Below are positions 23,015-35,603 of a stretch of DNA of 64,000 nucleotides, in pieces. Both the position numbers and the translations under genes were made by a program. Positions within the stretch are counted from its first letter, which is position 1. Each line of letters starts with the position of its first letter. The notes under the pieces are model-generated. The model was not told the DNA's origin, ran no database searches, and worked only from the letters and a program-made list of their open reading frames with translations. Source of the DNA: Berberis thunbergii (lineage: Eukaryota > Streptophyta > Magnoliopsida > Ranunculales > Berberidaceae); NCBI GenBank assembly GCA_003290165.1, contig QNQO01000810.1, positions 434,001 through 498,000 on the forward strand, written 5' to 3'.

Positions 23015-23677
23015 TGATGCAATCGATTTTTGATCCCTGCTTGACCTTGACTTGCACAAGAAATGCATGTGAGCCACGAACCACCGTTGTGGTGATCGTT
23101 GGCACTCCGATGCTAAAGTCAGACAGGGATTTGAGGAAGGTTTAAAGCTGAAACAATGAATTTTGTAGTGTACCTTTGTTCACCAACCTCCTATCTTATT
23201 TATAGTGCTAGAGTTTTGATTCAACCAGGCTATCGGTTCCATAGTTTAGGGAAAAATATCTTTTTGGAGATCATTATCTAAGTAGGAGTCGTATTGAGAG
23301 GGGAAGTTTCCCTGTTAGACCTGTGCTCCTAGATACGCATGAGATAGTTTCCAATTGGAATATTGTCCATAGGTGAAAGTTTCCAAGTACGACGTATACT
23401 CTGGTATTTTTTCCTAGTTGGAGACAAAGTATTGTTAGCTTAGCCATCCGAAGCTGGTCCCCAATATACTTGCCTAAATAGGTCTTACAGATATTGGGGA
23501 TTGTTGTGAGATGTGTGGGCTTAACAGGACGCAGTAATTTAGGTTCGTCACTGCACTTGGCAAGGTTGACGCCGCTTGGGCCGGATCAGTACTAGGTTGA
23601 TGCTTGGGCATGTTATTCCTAGAGATCATCATGACACATGTATGATGTAGATGAAATGATGATTCAGTGCATCATCA
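23015..23677 (-). repeat. 5' LTR of the Gypsy element
   Basis: 663 bp, TGATGCA...TGCATCATCA, partner of 15,261-15,934. Differences between the two (e.g. a 10-bp deletion near 23,535) show the insertion is not recent. Confidence 0.85.
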
Positions 23678-23682
23678 AACAT

Positions 23683-24060
23683 AATTTGAATCACTTGAAA
23701 ATGTTTTGAAATGAGCAAGTTATGGTCATTTTACGTAGTCACTCAAAACTGTCCAGTAAATAATCACTCGTAGGTTCCGATGCGAGTTTGGGCATCCCAC
23801 ATGCATCGTAGTCTGCAAATGGAAGACTTGGGCTCGCATGAGTTGCTGCGAATGGAATATACACACCAATCGCGGCAGATCTTGTGAGCCTAAGGGTTCA
23901 ATTCGCAGACTATGTTGCGTGTGGGATGTCTAAACTCTAAACTTGCATCAGAACCTGCGAGTGGTTTTTTACTGAACAGTTTTGAGTGACTGTCATAAAA
24001 TGACCATAACTTGCTCATTTCAAAGCATTATCAAGTGATTCAAATTATGTTAGATAACTT
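23683..24060. repeat. Foldback repeat core
   Basis: 23,683-23,830 (AATTTGAATCACTTGAAAATG ... TGCGAGTTTGGGCATCCCAC) is the imperfect reverse complement of 23,900-24,055 (GTGGGATGTCTAAACTC... CAAGTGATTCAAATT). The stem is ~150 bp with a short loop. Arm modules recur at 14.5 kb and 32.2 kb. Confidence 0.7.
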
Positions 24061-24219
24061 AGAATATTACATTTTTTTTGTGTTTTGATATGCTTAAGAA
24101 TCGGTGTCAATCAAGCGTATCAGTTGGCTGAAAGTCAGGACAGTACCATATTTTCTTTACTGAACAGATTTGAATGACTTTAGTAAAATGATTATAACTT
24201 CACTACAAAAAAAGCTTTA

Positions 24220-24760
24220 ATAGCTACGGAAATTAACGACGGTTTTTTTATACTGTCGCTAATTATATGCTTAGCGATGGCTAATGCTTTTGACACTATT
24301 TCTACCCAAAATTATAAAAAGTCGTCGCAAAATATTTAGCGACGGCTTAAAACTGTCGCTAATTCTTGTATTAGTGACGGTAACTTAGCCGTTGCTAGGT
24401 TTTACAAATAAAATTCGTTATATATTTATTAAAAACAATTAGCGATGGCAAAAAATCGTGGCTAATTGGTTTTGAAATTTTTTATTAGCCACGACAAACA
24501 ACTGTGGCGAATTGGTTTTGAAATTTTTTTAATTAGCCACGACAAACAACCTTGGCTAATTGGTTTTGAAATTTTTTTATTAGCCACGGCAAACGGCTAA
24601 TTGGTTTTAAAAAAAAATTAAACACTAAAGAATTTAGCTACGGCAATGTACCGTGGCTAATTGGTTTTTAGATTTTTTTATTAGCAATGACAATAAACCG
24701 TCGCTAATTGATTTTTTTTAAATAACATTATTTTATATTACTTACTATATAAAAATAACA
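24220..24760. repeat. Left subterminal repeats of the CACTA element
   Basis: Many short direct and inverted copies of TTAGCGACGGC / TAGCCACGAC and complements (GTCGCTAATT, GTGGCTAATTGG). CACTA transposases typically bind such arrays. A further block is at 25,880-26,125. Confidence 0.8.
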
Positions 24761-24987
24761 TTACTATATCTTAGTTACTATATAATAATTCTATGATATA
24801 GTCATTTTGATTAATTTAATGAATTATTTTAATAATTCTATGAAATAATAATGCTTTATGGTAAAAAAAACCCCATTGTACGAGTATTGGAGAATGAATC
24901 CTAAGCTCTTAAAATATTCCTTATAAAAATAAACAAAAAATTACTATGCACACAACATTCATAGTATGGTAATTGCTTTGCCTGAAC

Positions 24988-25870
24988 TAGGGGTGGGCAC
25001 GGGACGGGATGAGACGAGATAGACCCATCCCTATCCCATCCCGTTCATAGAATATCAAAGAAGATCAGATCAGATTAAATAAGATCATATCAAAGAAGAT
25101 AATAGAAGATAAAAATGATAAAAAAATATCAAAGAAGATCAAATAAGATAAAATCGAATCAAAGAAGATCAGATCAGATAAACAAAGATAAAAAAATATC
25201 AAAAAAGATCAAATAAGATAAAAGAAGATCAAAGAAAATCAGATCAGATCAAAGAATATCAAAAAGGATAAAAAAAAAATCAAAGAAGATCAAAGAATAT
25301 CAAAGAAGATCAAAAAGGATAAAAAAAGATCAGATTAAATAAGGTCAAAGAATATCAAATAAGATCAAAGAAGATAAAATCAGATAAAAAAATATCAGAT
25401 CAAATCAAAGAAGATCAAAAGGGATAAAAAAAAGATCATAGAAGATCAAGTCAGATCAGATCAGATCAAAGAAGATAAAAAATGATAAAAAAAGATCAAA
25501 TAAGATAAAAAAAAGATCAAAGAAGATCACAAAGGATAAAAAAAGATCAAAGAATATCAGATCAAATAAGATAAAAAAGGATAAAAAAAATCAAAGAAGA
25601 TAAAATCAGATCAAAGAAGATCAAAGAATATCAAAGAAGATCAGATCAAAGAATATCAAAGAAGATCAGATCAGATCAAAGAAGATCAAAAAGGATAAAA
25701 AAGATCAAATCAGATCAAAGAAGATAAAAAAAAAAGATAAAAAAGGATAAAAAAGATCAAATAAGATAAAAAATATCAGATCAGATCAAAAAGGATAAAA
25801 AAAAGATCAAAGAAGATCAGATCTCAAATATGAGATCGTATCAAATCGAAGAAGAAGATATGAAATATAT
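24988..25870. repeat. AAGATCAAA-type satellite-like expansion beside a hAT-MITE end
   Basis: TAGGGGTGGGCACGGGACGG at 24,989 is the terminus of the hAT MITE family seen at 48,044 and 58,282. It is followed by ~830 bp of irregular GATCAAAGAA / GATAAAAAAG / GATCAGATC units. The other MITE terminus is absent. The sequence is purine-rich on the plus strand with no coding potential. Confidence 0.7.
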
Positions 25871-26277
25871 ATATTTAAAAACATTTAGCAAACAACAAAA
25901 TAGTCGTCGCTAAGTTTTACAAATAAAACTCCTTAACTACGATTTTCTACCGTCGCTAATGGTTTAAAATATATATGTATATATATATATATAAGTTTTA
26001 CAAATAAAAAAATATATGTATAAAAAACAATTAGCGACGGCACAAAAACCGTCGCTAAGCTTTACAAATAAAAATATATAAAAAAAACATTAGCTACGGA
26101 ATAAGAGCCGTCGCTAATCTGAGAGGTAATTTGGTGCGTGAAACCCAGGTTTTGGCTCCAAATTTGAGCATCGCCTCCTCTGCTCATCTCGCTCCTCGGC
26201 TCCTCCGCAGCCTCCTCTGCTCCTCGGATCTCGCCTCCTCTGCTATTCCTTCTCACAGAGAGATAGAGAGAGCGGCA

Positions 26278-26573
26278 ATGGTGACTCTAAGGAAGAGAAG
26301 TAGAACCCAAGAGACCCCAGCGAACCCGAAGCAAACCCAAGACCATGGAAGCACTCCTGCTGATGAGGTTTCTGGGTATGAGGAGGCAATAGAGAAGAGC
26401 ATCAGAGAGATCATGGAAACAATGCAGAAGCTTGGGATTCTCGATCTCTCTCGCAAACTCAAGTCTGAACTCATCCCTCTCAAGAGACCTGGTGGTGGGA
26501 ACTCTTCGTATCAGCGGAAGACTCCCAAGTCATCTCCTTTATGCCCTTCTCTGCCTCCCAGACGATCTTCCAG
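26278..26573 (+). pseudogene. Captured first exon of an unidentified host gene
   Basis: ATG at 26,278 opens a 98-codon frame ending at a good donor (CCAG|GTAAAA). Features: basic N-terminus MVTLRKRSR, an amphipathic stretch YEEAIEKSIREIMETMQKLG and LDLSRKLKSELIP, and PRRSSR at the end. This resembles the N-termini of plant nuclear proteins such as CDCA7-like zinc-finger (zf-4CXXC_R1) proteins, but I cannot confirm it. The next exon is not found, so it is a capture of the 5' end only. It keeps a start codon and GA/CT-rich leader, so a chimeric transcript is possible. Confidence 0.45.
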
Positions 26574-28308
<1,735 letters not shown>

Positions 28309-28835
28309 GTGAGTACCTGCTGCCTTTTTAAATGCCTGTCCCACAGCTTTCATCGCAGGTGCCTCAACCTCTGCTAGTGGTTGTGTGGATTCACCTACGT
28401 ATGCCTGGGGCTCAAGCCCTTATGGAGAAATAGGTTGTCATGAATCAACGAGCTCTACTACTTTTACTTAGCAGTTTTCTCCTGCCTTTGTATCTGCTAA
28501 GAGTGAATCTTGGAAGACAGGGAAAATGCTAGTGTTTTTTTTTTTTTTTTTTTTCTTCAATATACCTGAGAGTAAATAACTTAAATGAGACTGCCAGTGA
28601 GACTACTTGTTTAGAATTTAGACGTTACGTACCTGCACTTGAGTGAAGTTTGTCTTTGCTGCATTGGCAGGCTTATCTCTTTTATCCATCGTCATTTCTT
28701 CTTGTTAGTCAAAAATCACCTCTTGTAGTAGACTTTAATTGTTAGATACCTGGATTCAGTAGCAGTGCATCTTCACTGTTTGAGCTATGTATCCAAAATT
28801 GAATGAAGGCCAATTCTTTTTTATATAGTAAACTT
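28309..28835. other. CACTA interior between captured genes
   Basis: AT-rich with a T20 run near 28,535. A short frame near 28,345-28,450 (FIAGASTSASGCVDSPTYAW) could be another gene scrap. Nothing firm. Confidence 0.35.
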
Positions 28836-28837
28836 CT

Positions 28838-29190
28838 TATGAGGTGGACAGTATTGTCGTCGGACATTCTTATCTTTTTTCCCGGCTGCAATCTATTTCC
28901 TCATCGCCTATTATGCTAAGCTTGACAACAGTCACAAGGAAGATATGGCATGGTATCTTACCATCATTTTGCTCAACCCATGCCTGATACTAATTGACCA
29001 TGGCCATTTTCAGGTGCAATTCTAGTTCTTTTATTTTATCTGGTTGTAATTTTTTTAGTTGATTAACCCTAAGCATATGTCCAGTGCCAATTCTTATTTT
29101 TGTTAGTACAACTGCATCAGCTTGGGCCTTACCCTTGGAGCAATTGCTGCAATCTTCTCCAAGAATGACTTGGTTGCTTGCTTTTAATTA
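28838..29190 (+). pseudogene. ALG6: Captured ALG6-type glucosyltransferase fragment
   Basis: 28,850-29,013 reads SSDILIFF then, after a +1 shift, AAIYFLIAYYAKLDNSHKED and WYLTIILLNPCLILIDHGHF. 29,107-29,188 reads YNCISLGLTLGAIAAIFSKN. This matches the dolichyl-P-glucose: Man9GlcNAc2-PP-dolichol alpha-1,3-glucosyltransferase ALG6 of the ER membrane, in particular the DHGHFQYNxxSLGL segment. Only two exons of many are present. The 1-bp shift in the T run near 28,878 marks decay. Confidence 0.82.
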
Positions 29191-29539
29191 GTTTCTGAAG
29201 TTTCCATTATTTCAATTTTAATTTTTTTTGAAAAAAATTTATTGTTGGGAATATCTTACAGTTCATACGAGCTTTTGTTTCTACTGTATGAATTTGTGAT
29301 ACATACAATTATTAGTCATGTTTGCATTTCACAATGTTTCACCAAGCCTGTGTAAGCAGTTGAACACCAAGGCTCTCTTATTTTCTGTAATGGTCCTTAA
29401 AGTTCAGATTGTGTTGTGCAATTTCATGTGGTGAAGTCATGGATTTTGGATTGCATTTTGTTTTTGTTCAGTTGCAGTCTTTCTACTGTTACAACTATTA
29501 ATATCCCCAAATCATGTAACATATATACCATTAGTAGGT

Positions 29540-30702
29540 ATTCTACATGTCAGGTGAGGATATTGATGCCGATCAAAGAATATCCCATGATGTGGAAAAG
29601 TTGACAACTGACTTGTCAGCACTTGTCACAGGAATGGTGAAACCATCTGTTGATATACTATGGTGACTTGGTGAGTATATGTGTAAATTCTTATATCGAG
29701 CATACATCTGTTATTGGGTTTGGTGTTGCATCCTTTTACTTGCTTCCATTGTTTTATTCTTGTCACTACTCGCATTAAAGCCTTATTGACCATCTGCAGG
29801 TTCACTCGGAGAATGAAATTATTAACAACCAACAGAGGAGTTGCCATATTGTATGTTTATATGTTATTAGGGTTGGGTTTTCTGCGGAGTGTGACACCTG
29901 ATTTTGGTGATCTTGCAAGTCATGAACAACAGCTAGAAGGAACATTTAGGTTAGTTAAGTTGTGCTTGCATAACTGCAAATGCTTGGATCTATATCTCAG
30001 TGCTGCTACCAAAAATTATTTCTACCTTCAGCTTGATGGAACTTGTAGCATTAGATAATTTAAGCTAAATTTTAATATATTACTTTATTCTAGGTTCATG
30101 CATGCAAGAGTCTGTACTCATGCTGAATCTGTTACTTTCTTTGGGGGTGGTGCCAGAGAAAAATCTGTAAGTTATATAGTGATCTTTGTCTCTACACTTC
30201 ACATGATCAATACTCGTAGCTTATTAGTTCTTAGGGTATTTTATCATGGTCCAGACTTTCATTGTAAATTATCTCGGTTGATATGCAGCAACTGGTGTAC
30301 TATACATTTTTCCAATTTGCACGAGAAATTTTCACAATCAGTCTACTATTTGGTTCCACTTTGCAAGATATTGAAGGCAACTTCCACACAATGTGACTTG
30401 GGGCTCAGTCTGTTATATGCTATGGAACACAAGGGAGATAGGGCACAAGTATCTACTCAAGGTTAACAAGCACGTGAAATTTATAGGTTTTGTTTCATAC
30501 TTCAGTATGTTGTTTCCTCTTTTTTATATTTTTTATGTTTCAGGTGAGCTGGCCCATGCTCGACGTTTCTTAGCATCTGTAGTACCTCGGAGCTTCCTCG
30601 CTTTTGGTGACATTCTTGAGCTGCATAAAAAATTTGTCGAACTTTCTGGTGGTATCAATCGCGTTCTCGAGCTGGAAGAACTTCTTGAAGTTGCTCAAAA
30701 CG
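29540..30702 (+). pseudogene. ABCD1: Captured ABCD1/PXA1 (peroxisomal ABC transporter) fragment
   Basis: Exons in order: ~29,553-29,660 (DADQRISHDVEKLTTDLSAL, GMVKPSVDILW); 29,801-29,949 (TRRMKLLTTNRGVAILYVY, FLRSVTPDFGDLASHEQQLE); 30,095-30,167 (HAESVTFFGGGAREKS); ~30,290-30,463 (degraded, then WGLSLLYAMEHKGDRA equivalent); 30,544-30,701 (GELAHARRFLASVV, FLAFGDILELHKKF, GGINRVLELEELL). This is one of the transmembrane-domain halves of plant PXA1/COMATOSE, which imports fatty acyl-CoA into peroxisomes. Nucleotide-binding domains are not included. The fourth exon is frameshifted. Confidence 0.85.
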
Positions 30703-30799
30703 GTATCTCCACCAAAACCTTATCTGGTTCTCTTTTAAGCATTGATAATTTGAACACTGACCTTTATTGTTATCATTTTTTTTGTTGATTGATCTCTAT

Positions 30800-31020
30800 G
30801 TAATATTTACTGGTATGCTAATTTGTATGCTTGAATGCTGAAATGTATGCTTAAATGCTGAATGCTAATTTGAATGCTGAAATGCTTATTTAAATGCTGA
30901 AATGCTGCTAACTTGAATGCTTGAATGCTGAAATGCCAGTATGTTGTTTGAATTTATTTTAGCGTTTCAGCGTTTCAACATATATTTCAGCATTTAAATT
31001 TCAGCATTGTAACGTTTAAA
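30800..31020. repeat. Short tandem/inverted repeat of a GAATGCTGAAATG motif
   Basis: GAATGCTGAAATG-like units occur about seven times up to ~30,945, then the complement (CAGCGTTTCAGC, TTTCAGCATTTAAATTTCAG) follows to ~31,010. The RNA could fold back on itself. No gene. Confidence 0.6.
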
Positions 31021-31629
31021 TTTCTTTATTTCACCTTGTGAATATGTTCCGCTTACCTTTGTCGATCCTACAAATGCACCAACTCAAAATAGAAAAGAAT
31101 ATTTTATTCTATCTAATAAGATGTTCATTAGTAATGTAACAAAACATTTTAGTTGTAACTTAGGGTCTCCATTTGAATGTGAAACTTTATGATATTTGTA
31201 TTACATAGTTTAAGCATTCAATACGTTTCTCATGCACTGCTCCTTCAAATTTTACAGGTTTAGGTGTTGCTGAATTGATATTGGTTTTGAAGTAGAAGAT
31301 AAGAAATTTTGAAGTAGAAGACATTTTGTGGGATGATCTATATTGTGTGCAAGATCACCTGAATTGTTGTATGCATAATTTTTTTTGTATGTCCCATAGA
31401 CGATTACTATGATTTATGTAGTTATTTAAGTTTAAGTGAGTTATATCTCAATTTGAGGTTGACAGAGTATTTGGGATTGTATTTTTTTGTGATGGATAAT
31501 TTATTGATTATACGAAAATTAATATAATTTTGTTCAAGTTGAAGATGTTTATTCTGAATGACAAAAAAAAGGATATGCCAAAGCTGAAAATTAATATAAT
31601 TTTATTATAAAAAAATAATTTTCAATTTT

Positions 31630-32169
31630 ATTTTTTTTAGCGACGGCAACAACCGTCACAGTTTTGTCAAATTGATTTGAAGATTAGCCACGGCAAACTG
31701 CAATTGCTAATGGTTATTTGGATTTGGAACTTAGCGACGGCACGAAGCCATCGCTAACTAGCCACGGTAAAATGTCGTCGCTAACTAGACACGGTAAAAT
31801 GTCGTCGCTAATATTTATCTGGATTTGGAACTTAGCGACGGCACGAAGCCGTCACTAACTAGCCATGGTAGAATGTCGTCGCTAATGTTCAATTTAGCGA
31901 TGGTAAAAAACCGTCGCTAGTTTCATTTAGCCACAACTTCAACCAAATTTTGAAATAACTTTAGCGACAACACTTTTCGAATTAGCGACGGTTTTTAGCC
32001 ATCGCAAATTAGCCACGGCTAGTTTGCCGTTGCTGATTCAAATAGTGACGATTGTAATAGTTACGGTATTGCGACAGTTGTTGGGCCGTCGCTAATTCCT
32101 TTTAGTTACGGTTTTGGGACAATTAACAACGGTTTTTAGCTGTTGCTAATTTCAATTTTTTTTGTAGTG
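31630..32169. repeat. Right subterminal repeats of the CACTA element
   Basis: Tightly packed TTAGCGACGG / CCGTCGCTAA / TAGCCACGG motifs, mirror of 24,220-24,760. Two ~58-bp tandem units (AACTTAGCGACGGCACGAAGCC) at ~31,730 and ~31,830. Confidence 0.8.
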
Positions 32170-32354
32170 CTTGCTCATTTCAAAATATTTTCAAGTGATG
32201 TAAATTGTATTTATTAGATAATTCAAAGTACTATATATATATATTTATTATATCTAGACGTGTCTTGTATGCCTCATCCATTAGTATATTTGCAAAAAAA
32301 AAAAAAATTTTGACAGATAAATGATTCTCGTTGCTGTTGCGATGGTTCTTTCTC

Positions 32355-32558
32355 TATTTGTATTCTTGGGAGAACCTTGAACTGTGATCTGGGATGAAGA
32401 ACAGGTTTCATGGTGGCAATGGAGAGAAGTGCAGCGTGGAGCATCTCACTCTCAAGTATTATGCAGGGAAAGGAGGTGGTTGGCAGGGTGTGCATACTGA
32501 GTGGCATTTGGATGACTATTCATGTGCGATGCTATCTTTCTTTCACACTACATTCCAG
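32355..32558 (+). pseudogene. FAN1: Decayed FAN1 exon, second copy
   Basis: Homologous to 7,465-7,714. It keeps GGNGEKCSVEHLTLKYYAGK and GGGWQGVHTE in one frame, but has lost ~30 bp covering the TIFGLL and IFAD parts and has a 1-bp deletion near 32,393. The acceptor-like CAG and donor (CCAG|GTATGG) survive. Sequence on both sides also matches the unit-1 spacer. Confidence 0.65.
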
Positions 32559-33051
32559 GTATGGGTTAGGTTGCATGTACACTTTTATCATTTTACTATT
32601 TTTTATACTGCTTTGGATTAGTGTTGTCCAAGCATGCATTATGACATTGCGATTGGCGAATGAAGTGATTGCCACAGGAAAATGGTAATGATGTTGAACA
32701 AATTTAGGATAATTTCAATTGTGTCTCCCTGGTGAAGAAGTGCATTGTAAAATAATTTTAGACAATCGAACCATTGACATCATTGTTTGTTTTATATTTA
32801 TCTATATGTTTCATTGGATTTATTTCACACCAAAATATGAAAAATTCACATAATAGCCACTTTCGATAAAATACTGCAATTCCAGGGATGTGAACAAGTT
32901 TCAAACATAGCAGAGTAGTTCAATATTGGTTTATCAGACAAATAGGGGTTTAGTTTGTGTCTCGCTATTGGCTTAATCCAATTAAAGAAACACGGGTCTT
33001 TGAAGGCTTTAACTTAACATAGTCAAACTCTAAGTCGCTAACCAACAAAAC

Positions 33052-33571
33052 TGTCACGACCCGATCCATATGATACAATATTATTTGCACGACTTTAAAA
33101 TGCGTTGTCATATGTATCCAAAATCAACGCGGATACGCAAATGGTAGTTTGTCAGCCTCAGCCCCCGCCCACATAGGGTGTAACAATCCACACTCCCTTA
33201 AGCCCCAACGTCTTCGTTGACACACTTTCGACTGGGTCCGGCTCTGATACCATTCTTTCACGATCCGATCCACATGAGGTTGATTCACATGATACAATAT
33301 TGTCCGCTCTGAGCCCAACCTAACTACCCGCACGGTTTTAAAACACGTTGTATCATGTGGATCCAAACTCGTACATATATGACACATATCCTTCCCTCAC
33401 TCAGGTGATATAGGACTATAACCCCCTAGTAGTCTGCCAGCCTCTGAGCCTGCCCACACAAGGTAGTTTGCCAGCCTTCTGGGCTTGCCCATACATGGAG
33501 CTGCCAGTCTCAGACCTCGCCCACACATGATAGTCTGCCAGCCTCAGAGCTCGCCCACATAGGATATTACA
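33052..33571 (-). mobile_element. TRIM-like miniature LTR element
   Basis: A left terminal repeat (33,052-33,185; TGTCACGACCCGATCC...CATAGGGTGTAACA) and a right one (33,257-33,571; TTTCACGATCCGATCC...CATAGGATATTACA) flank ~70 bp that includes GCTCTGATACCA (33,241-33,252), the complement of the initiator tRNA-Met primer site. That is the layout of terminal-repeat retrotransposons in miniature. The right repeat holds an internal triplication of TAGTCTGCCAGCCTC-like units. It interrupts the spacer homologous to 8,310-8,400. Confidence 0.65.
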
Positions 33572-34019
33572 AGAGCCAAAGCATATATTCTTACTTAATA
33601 GGAGCTAGAGTTGATAACCATGGGAGAACATATGTGAGGAAAATTCACTCAATCCTTCTCCTTCTGACGTTTTTTCTATGAGGATTCCCTTGAAGTCCCG
33701 AATGTGATTCCAAGGAAAATCAAAAGTTATAGGCATAATATTTCATGTCCATAATGCATTTACACCTTATTTCTTGTCAAAAGCTCAACTTGGGATAAAT
33801 TCTAGGAGCAGTTTTTGGTAGCACAATGGGTTTACATGACTGCAATATCATTGTTGAGTTCCCTTTTCTTTTTCACCCTACTTCAGCATTCACAAACCAG
33901 CTGTAGTTGTTATTGGAGATTTTGGCTCGAATTGAGCATGCAAACTTAGTCCCACATCTGGTAAGGAGCAATATTATGTGAAGTTAATACGAGATTGGAC
34001 ATGTACTTAATAGTGACGA

Positions 34020-35085
34020 AGCCTTTTGGGGGCAGTTGGTAAAAACCCCACATCCAAATGTGTTGAGTTGGTGCTGGGGGGCATCGTTGACTTCATCCTC
34101 AGACCCAACCGTCTCATTATGAGAATTGGAATTAGGCCAAGCAACCAGGACAAGCTTTCCGAGTTTTTTTTTTCGATGTGCAAGAGTGTTGTACTAGTTT
34201 AGAGTCCTTTTATTCTACTGATTTCAAACTCTTATAATATTTCCTACAATAAAATGCCTTGAGCTCCAAATTTCTAAAACCACGCACATTTCCATCTGAT
34301 GTATTGAGATGACAAGATTGCAACAAACTTAAACAAACAGGGCTGTCTGTAGTAAGGATAAAAGACAATTGAGATGACAAGAGTGCAACAAACTTGAGCA
34401 AACACTCACATTTCCATCTGATGTATTGAGATGACAGGATTGCAACAAACTTAAACAAACAGGGCTGTCTGTAGTAAGGATAAAAGACAATTGAGATGAC
34501 AAGAGTGCAACAAACTTAAGCAAACACTCACATTTCCATCTGATGTATTGAGATGACGAGTGCAACAAACTTAAACAAACAGGGCTGTCTGTAGTAAGGA
34601 TAAAAGAAGATTAAGATGACAAGAGTGCAACAAACTTGAACAAACAGGGTTATCTGCAGCAAGGATAAGAGACAATTGATTGAGCCTAATTTGTAAAAAC
34701 CCCACACCTAGGCGCGATAGGTGTTTGGGGACAATATTGTTGCTTGAGACATGTCTGTTGGCCAACAACAATCTCATGTGAACGCTGAGAATTAGTATTG
34801 GGGGGGGGGGATCGCTTCACTGACTTCCCCCCCGGACCCAACAATTGCATTATGAGAATTGAAATTAGGCCGAGCAAAACGTGCAAGTGTTGTACTAGTT
34901 TAGAGTCCTCTTATTCTACTAGCTTCAAACTCTAATAATATTTCCTAAAATAAAATGCCCCAATCTCCAAAATTCTAAAACCACTCACATTTCCATCTGA
35001 TGTATGGAGATGACAAGAGTGCAACAAACTTAAACAAGCAGGCTGTCTGTAGTAAGGATAAAAGACAATTGATTGAAACGAACTC
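34020..35085. repeat. Duplicated segment with nested 122-bp tandem repeats upstream of GRDP copy 2
   Basis: CACATTTCCATCTGATGTATTGAGATGAC starts at 34,285, 34,407 and 34,529 (period 122 bp), and once more at 34,986. The larger module (GTGTTGTACTAGTTTAGAGTCC...) at 34,188-34,290 recurs at 34,889-34,990, a ~700-bp outer duplication. Within units, GCAACAAACTT-AAACAAAC alternates with AGGGCTGTCTGTAGTAAGGA. The open frames here come from the repeats. Confidence 0.85.
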
Positions 35086-35603
35086 TAAAGCAAAGACGAT
35101 GAAATGAAACTAACTCTGAACAAACCACACCAGCTCATTTTTTCAAAGTTGGGTGGCAAAGAACTAGGCAGACATGTGGCAACACTTTTCAATCCGATGA
35201 AGTACTCAACCCTTTAAAAGCCCATTGCTGTGAGCCTCGTATTCTCACTTACCAGGTGGCCAACTCAAGACTTGGATTCTTATTCTTCTTCTTCATCAGA
35301 TATTCTCTTCTCATCAGGTCTTCCTTGTCTGGAATTCCTTCTTTGTCTTTGTTGGAATATTTATATTTTTTCAATGGACATTAATGTAATGAGAGGTTTG
35401 AGTATCTTGCAGTCCTAGTTCGCATAAATAGACCTCTAATTAGACAACATTACTAGGAAAAGCAAACTCTTCCATAGTGAAGTAAATAATTGGTCATGAT
35501 TTGAGTTTGTTAAAGATTTCAAAGTTGATTGTTTTCTTTTGTTTTCCTGGCTGACTCATTGTTGAATGTTGTTTCATGAAGTAGTAAAAGTATAGAGTTG
35601 GAG
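35086..35603 (+). promoter_or_regulatory. Upstream region and 5' leader of GRDP copy 2
   Basis: 35,170-35,600 is homologous to 1,385-1,780, including TTTAAAAGCCCATTGC (35,212) and the leader around GTTGTTTCATGAAGTAG. Divergence is concentrated further upstream, where copy 2 has the 122-bp tandem repeats and copy 1 has a hairpin repeat. Confidence 0.4.

Larger units (their letters stand above)
15261..23677 (-). mobile_element. Ty3/Gypsy LTR retrotransposon, Tat type, complete but degenerate
   Basis: Two direct LTRs (15,261-15,934 and 23,015-23,677) with TGATGCA...TGCATCA termini and a perfect 5-bp target duplication AACAT (15,256-15,260 and 23,678-23,682). Coding remnants on the minus strand run gag, protease, RT, RNase H, integrase from right to left, the Gypsy order. 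A purine-rich stretch (reverse of CTGCTCCCCCTGAG, 15,936-15,949) next to the left LTR is the polypurine tract. The sequence after the right LTR inner edge (TTTGGCACGG on the minus strand) should be the primer site, tRNA not identified. RT wording, 3' tandem repeats and an antisense frame fit the Tat/Ogre lineage. Confidence 0.9.

Noticed and set aside
34210..34777. Overlapping minus-strand frames with repeated peptides
   Set aside because: They translate the 122-bp tandem repeat.
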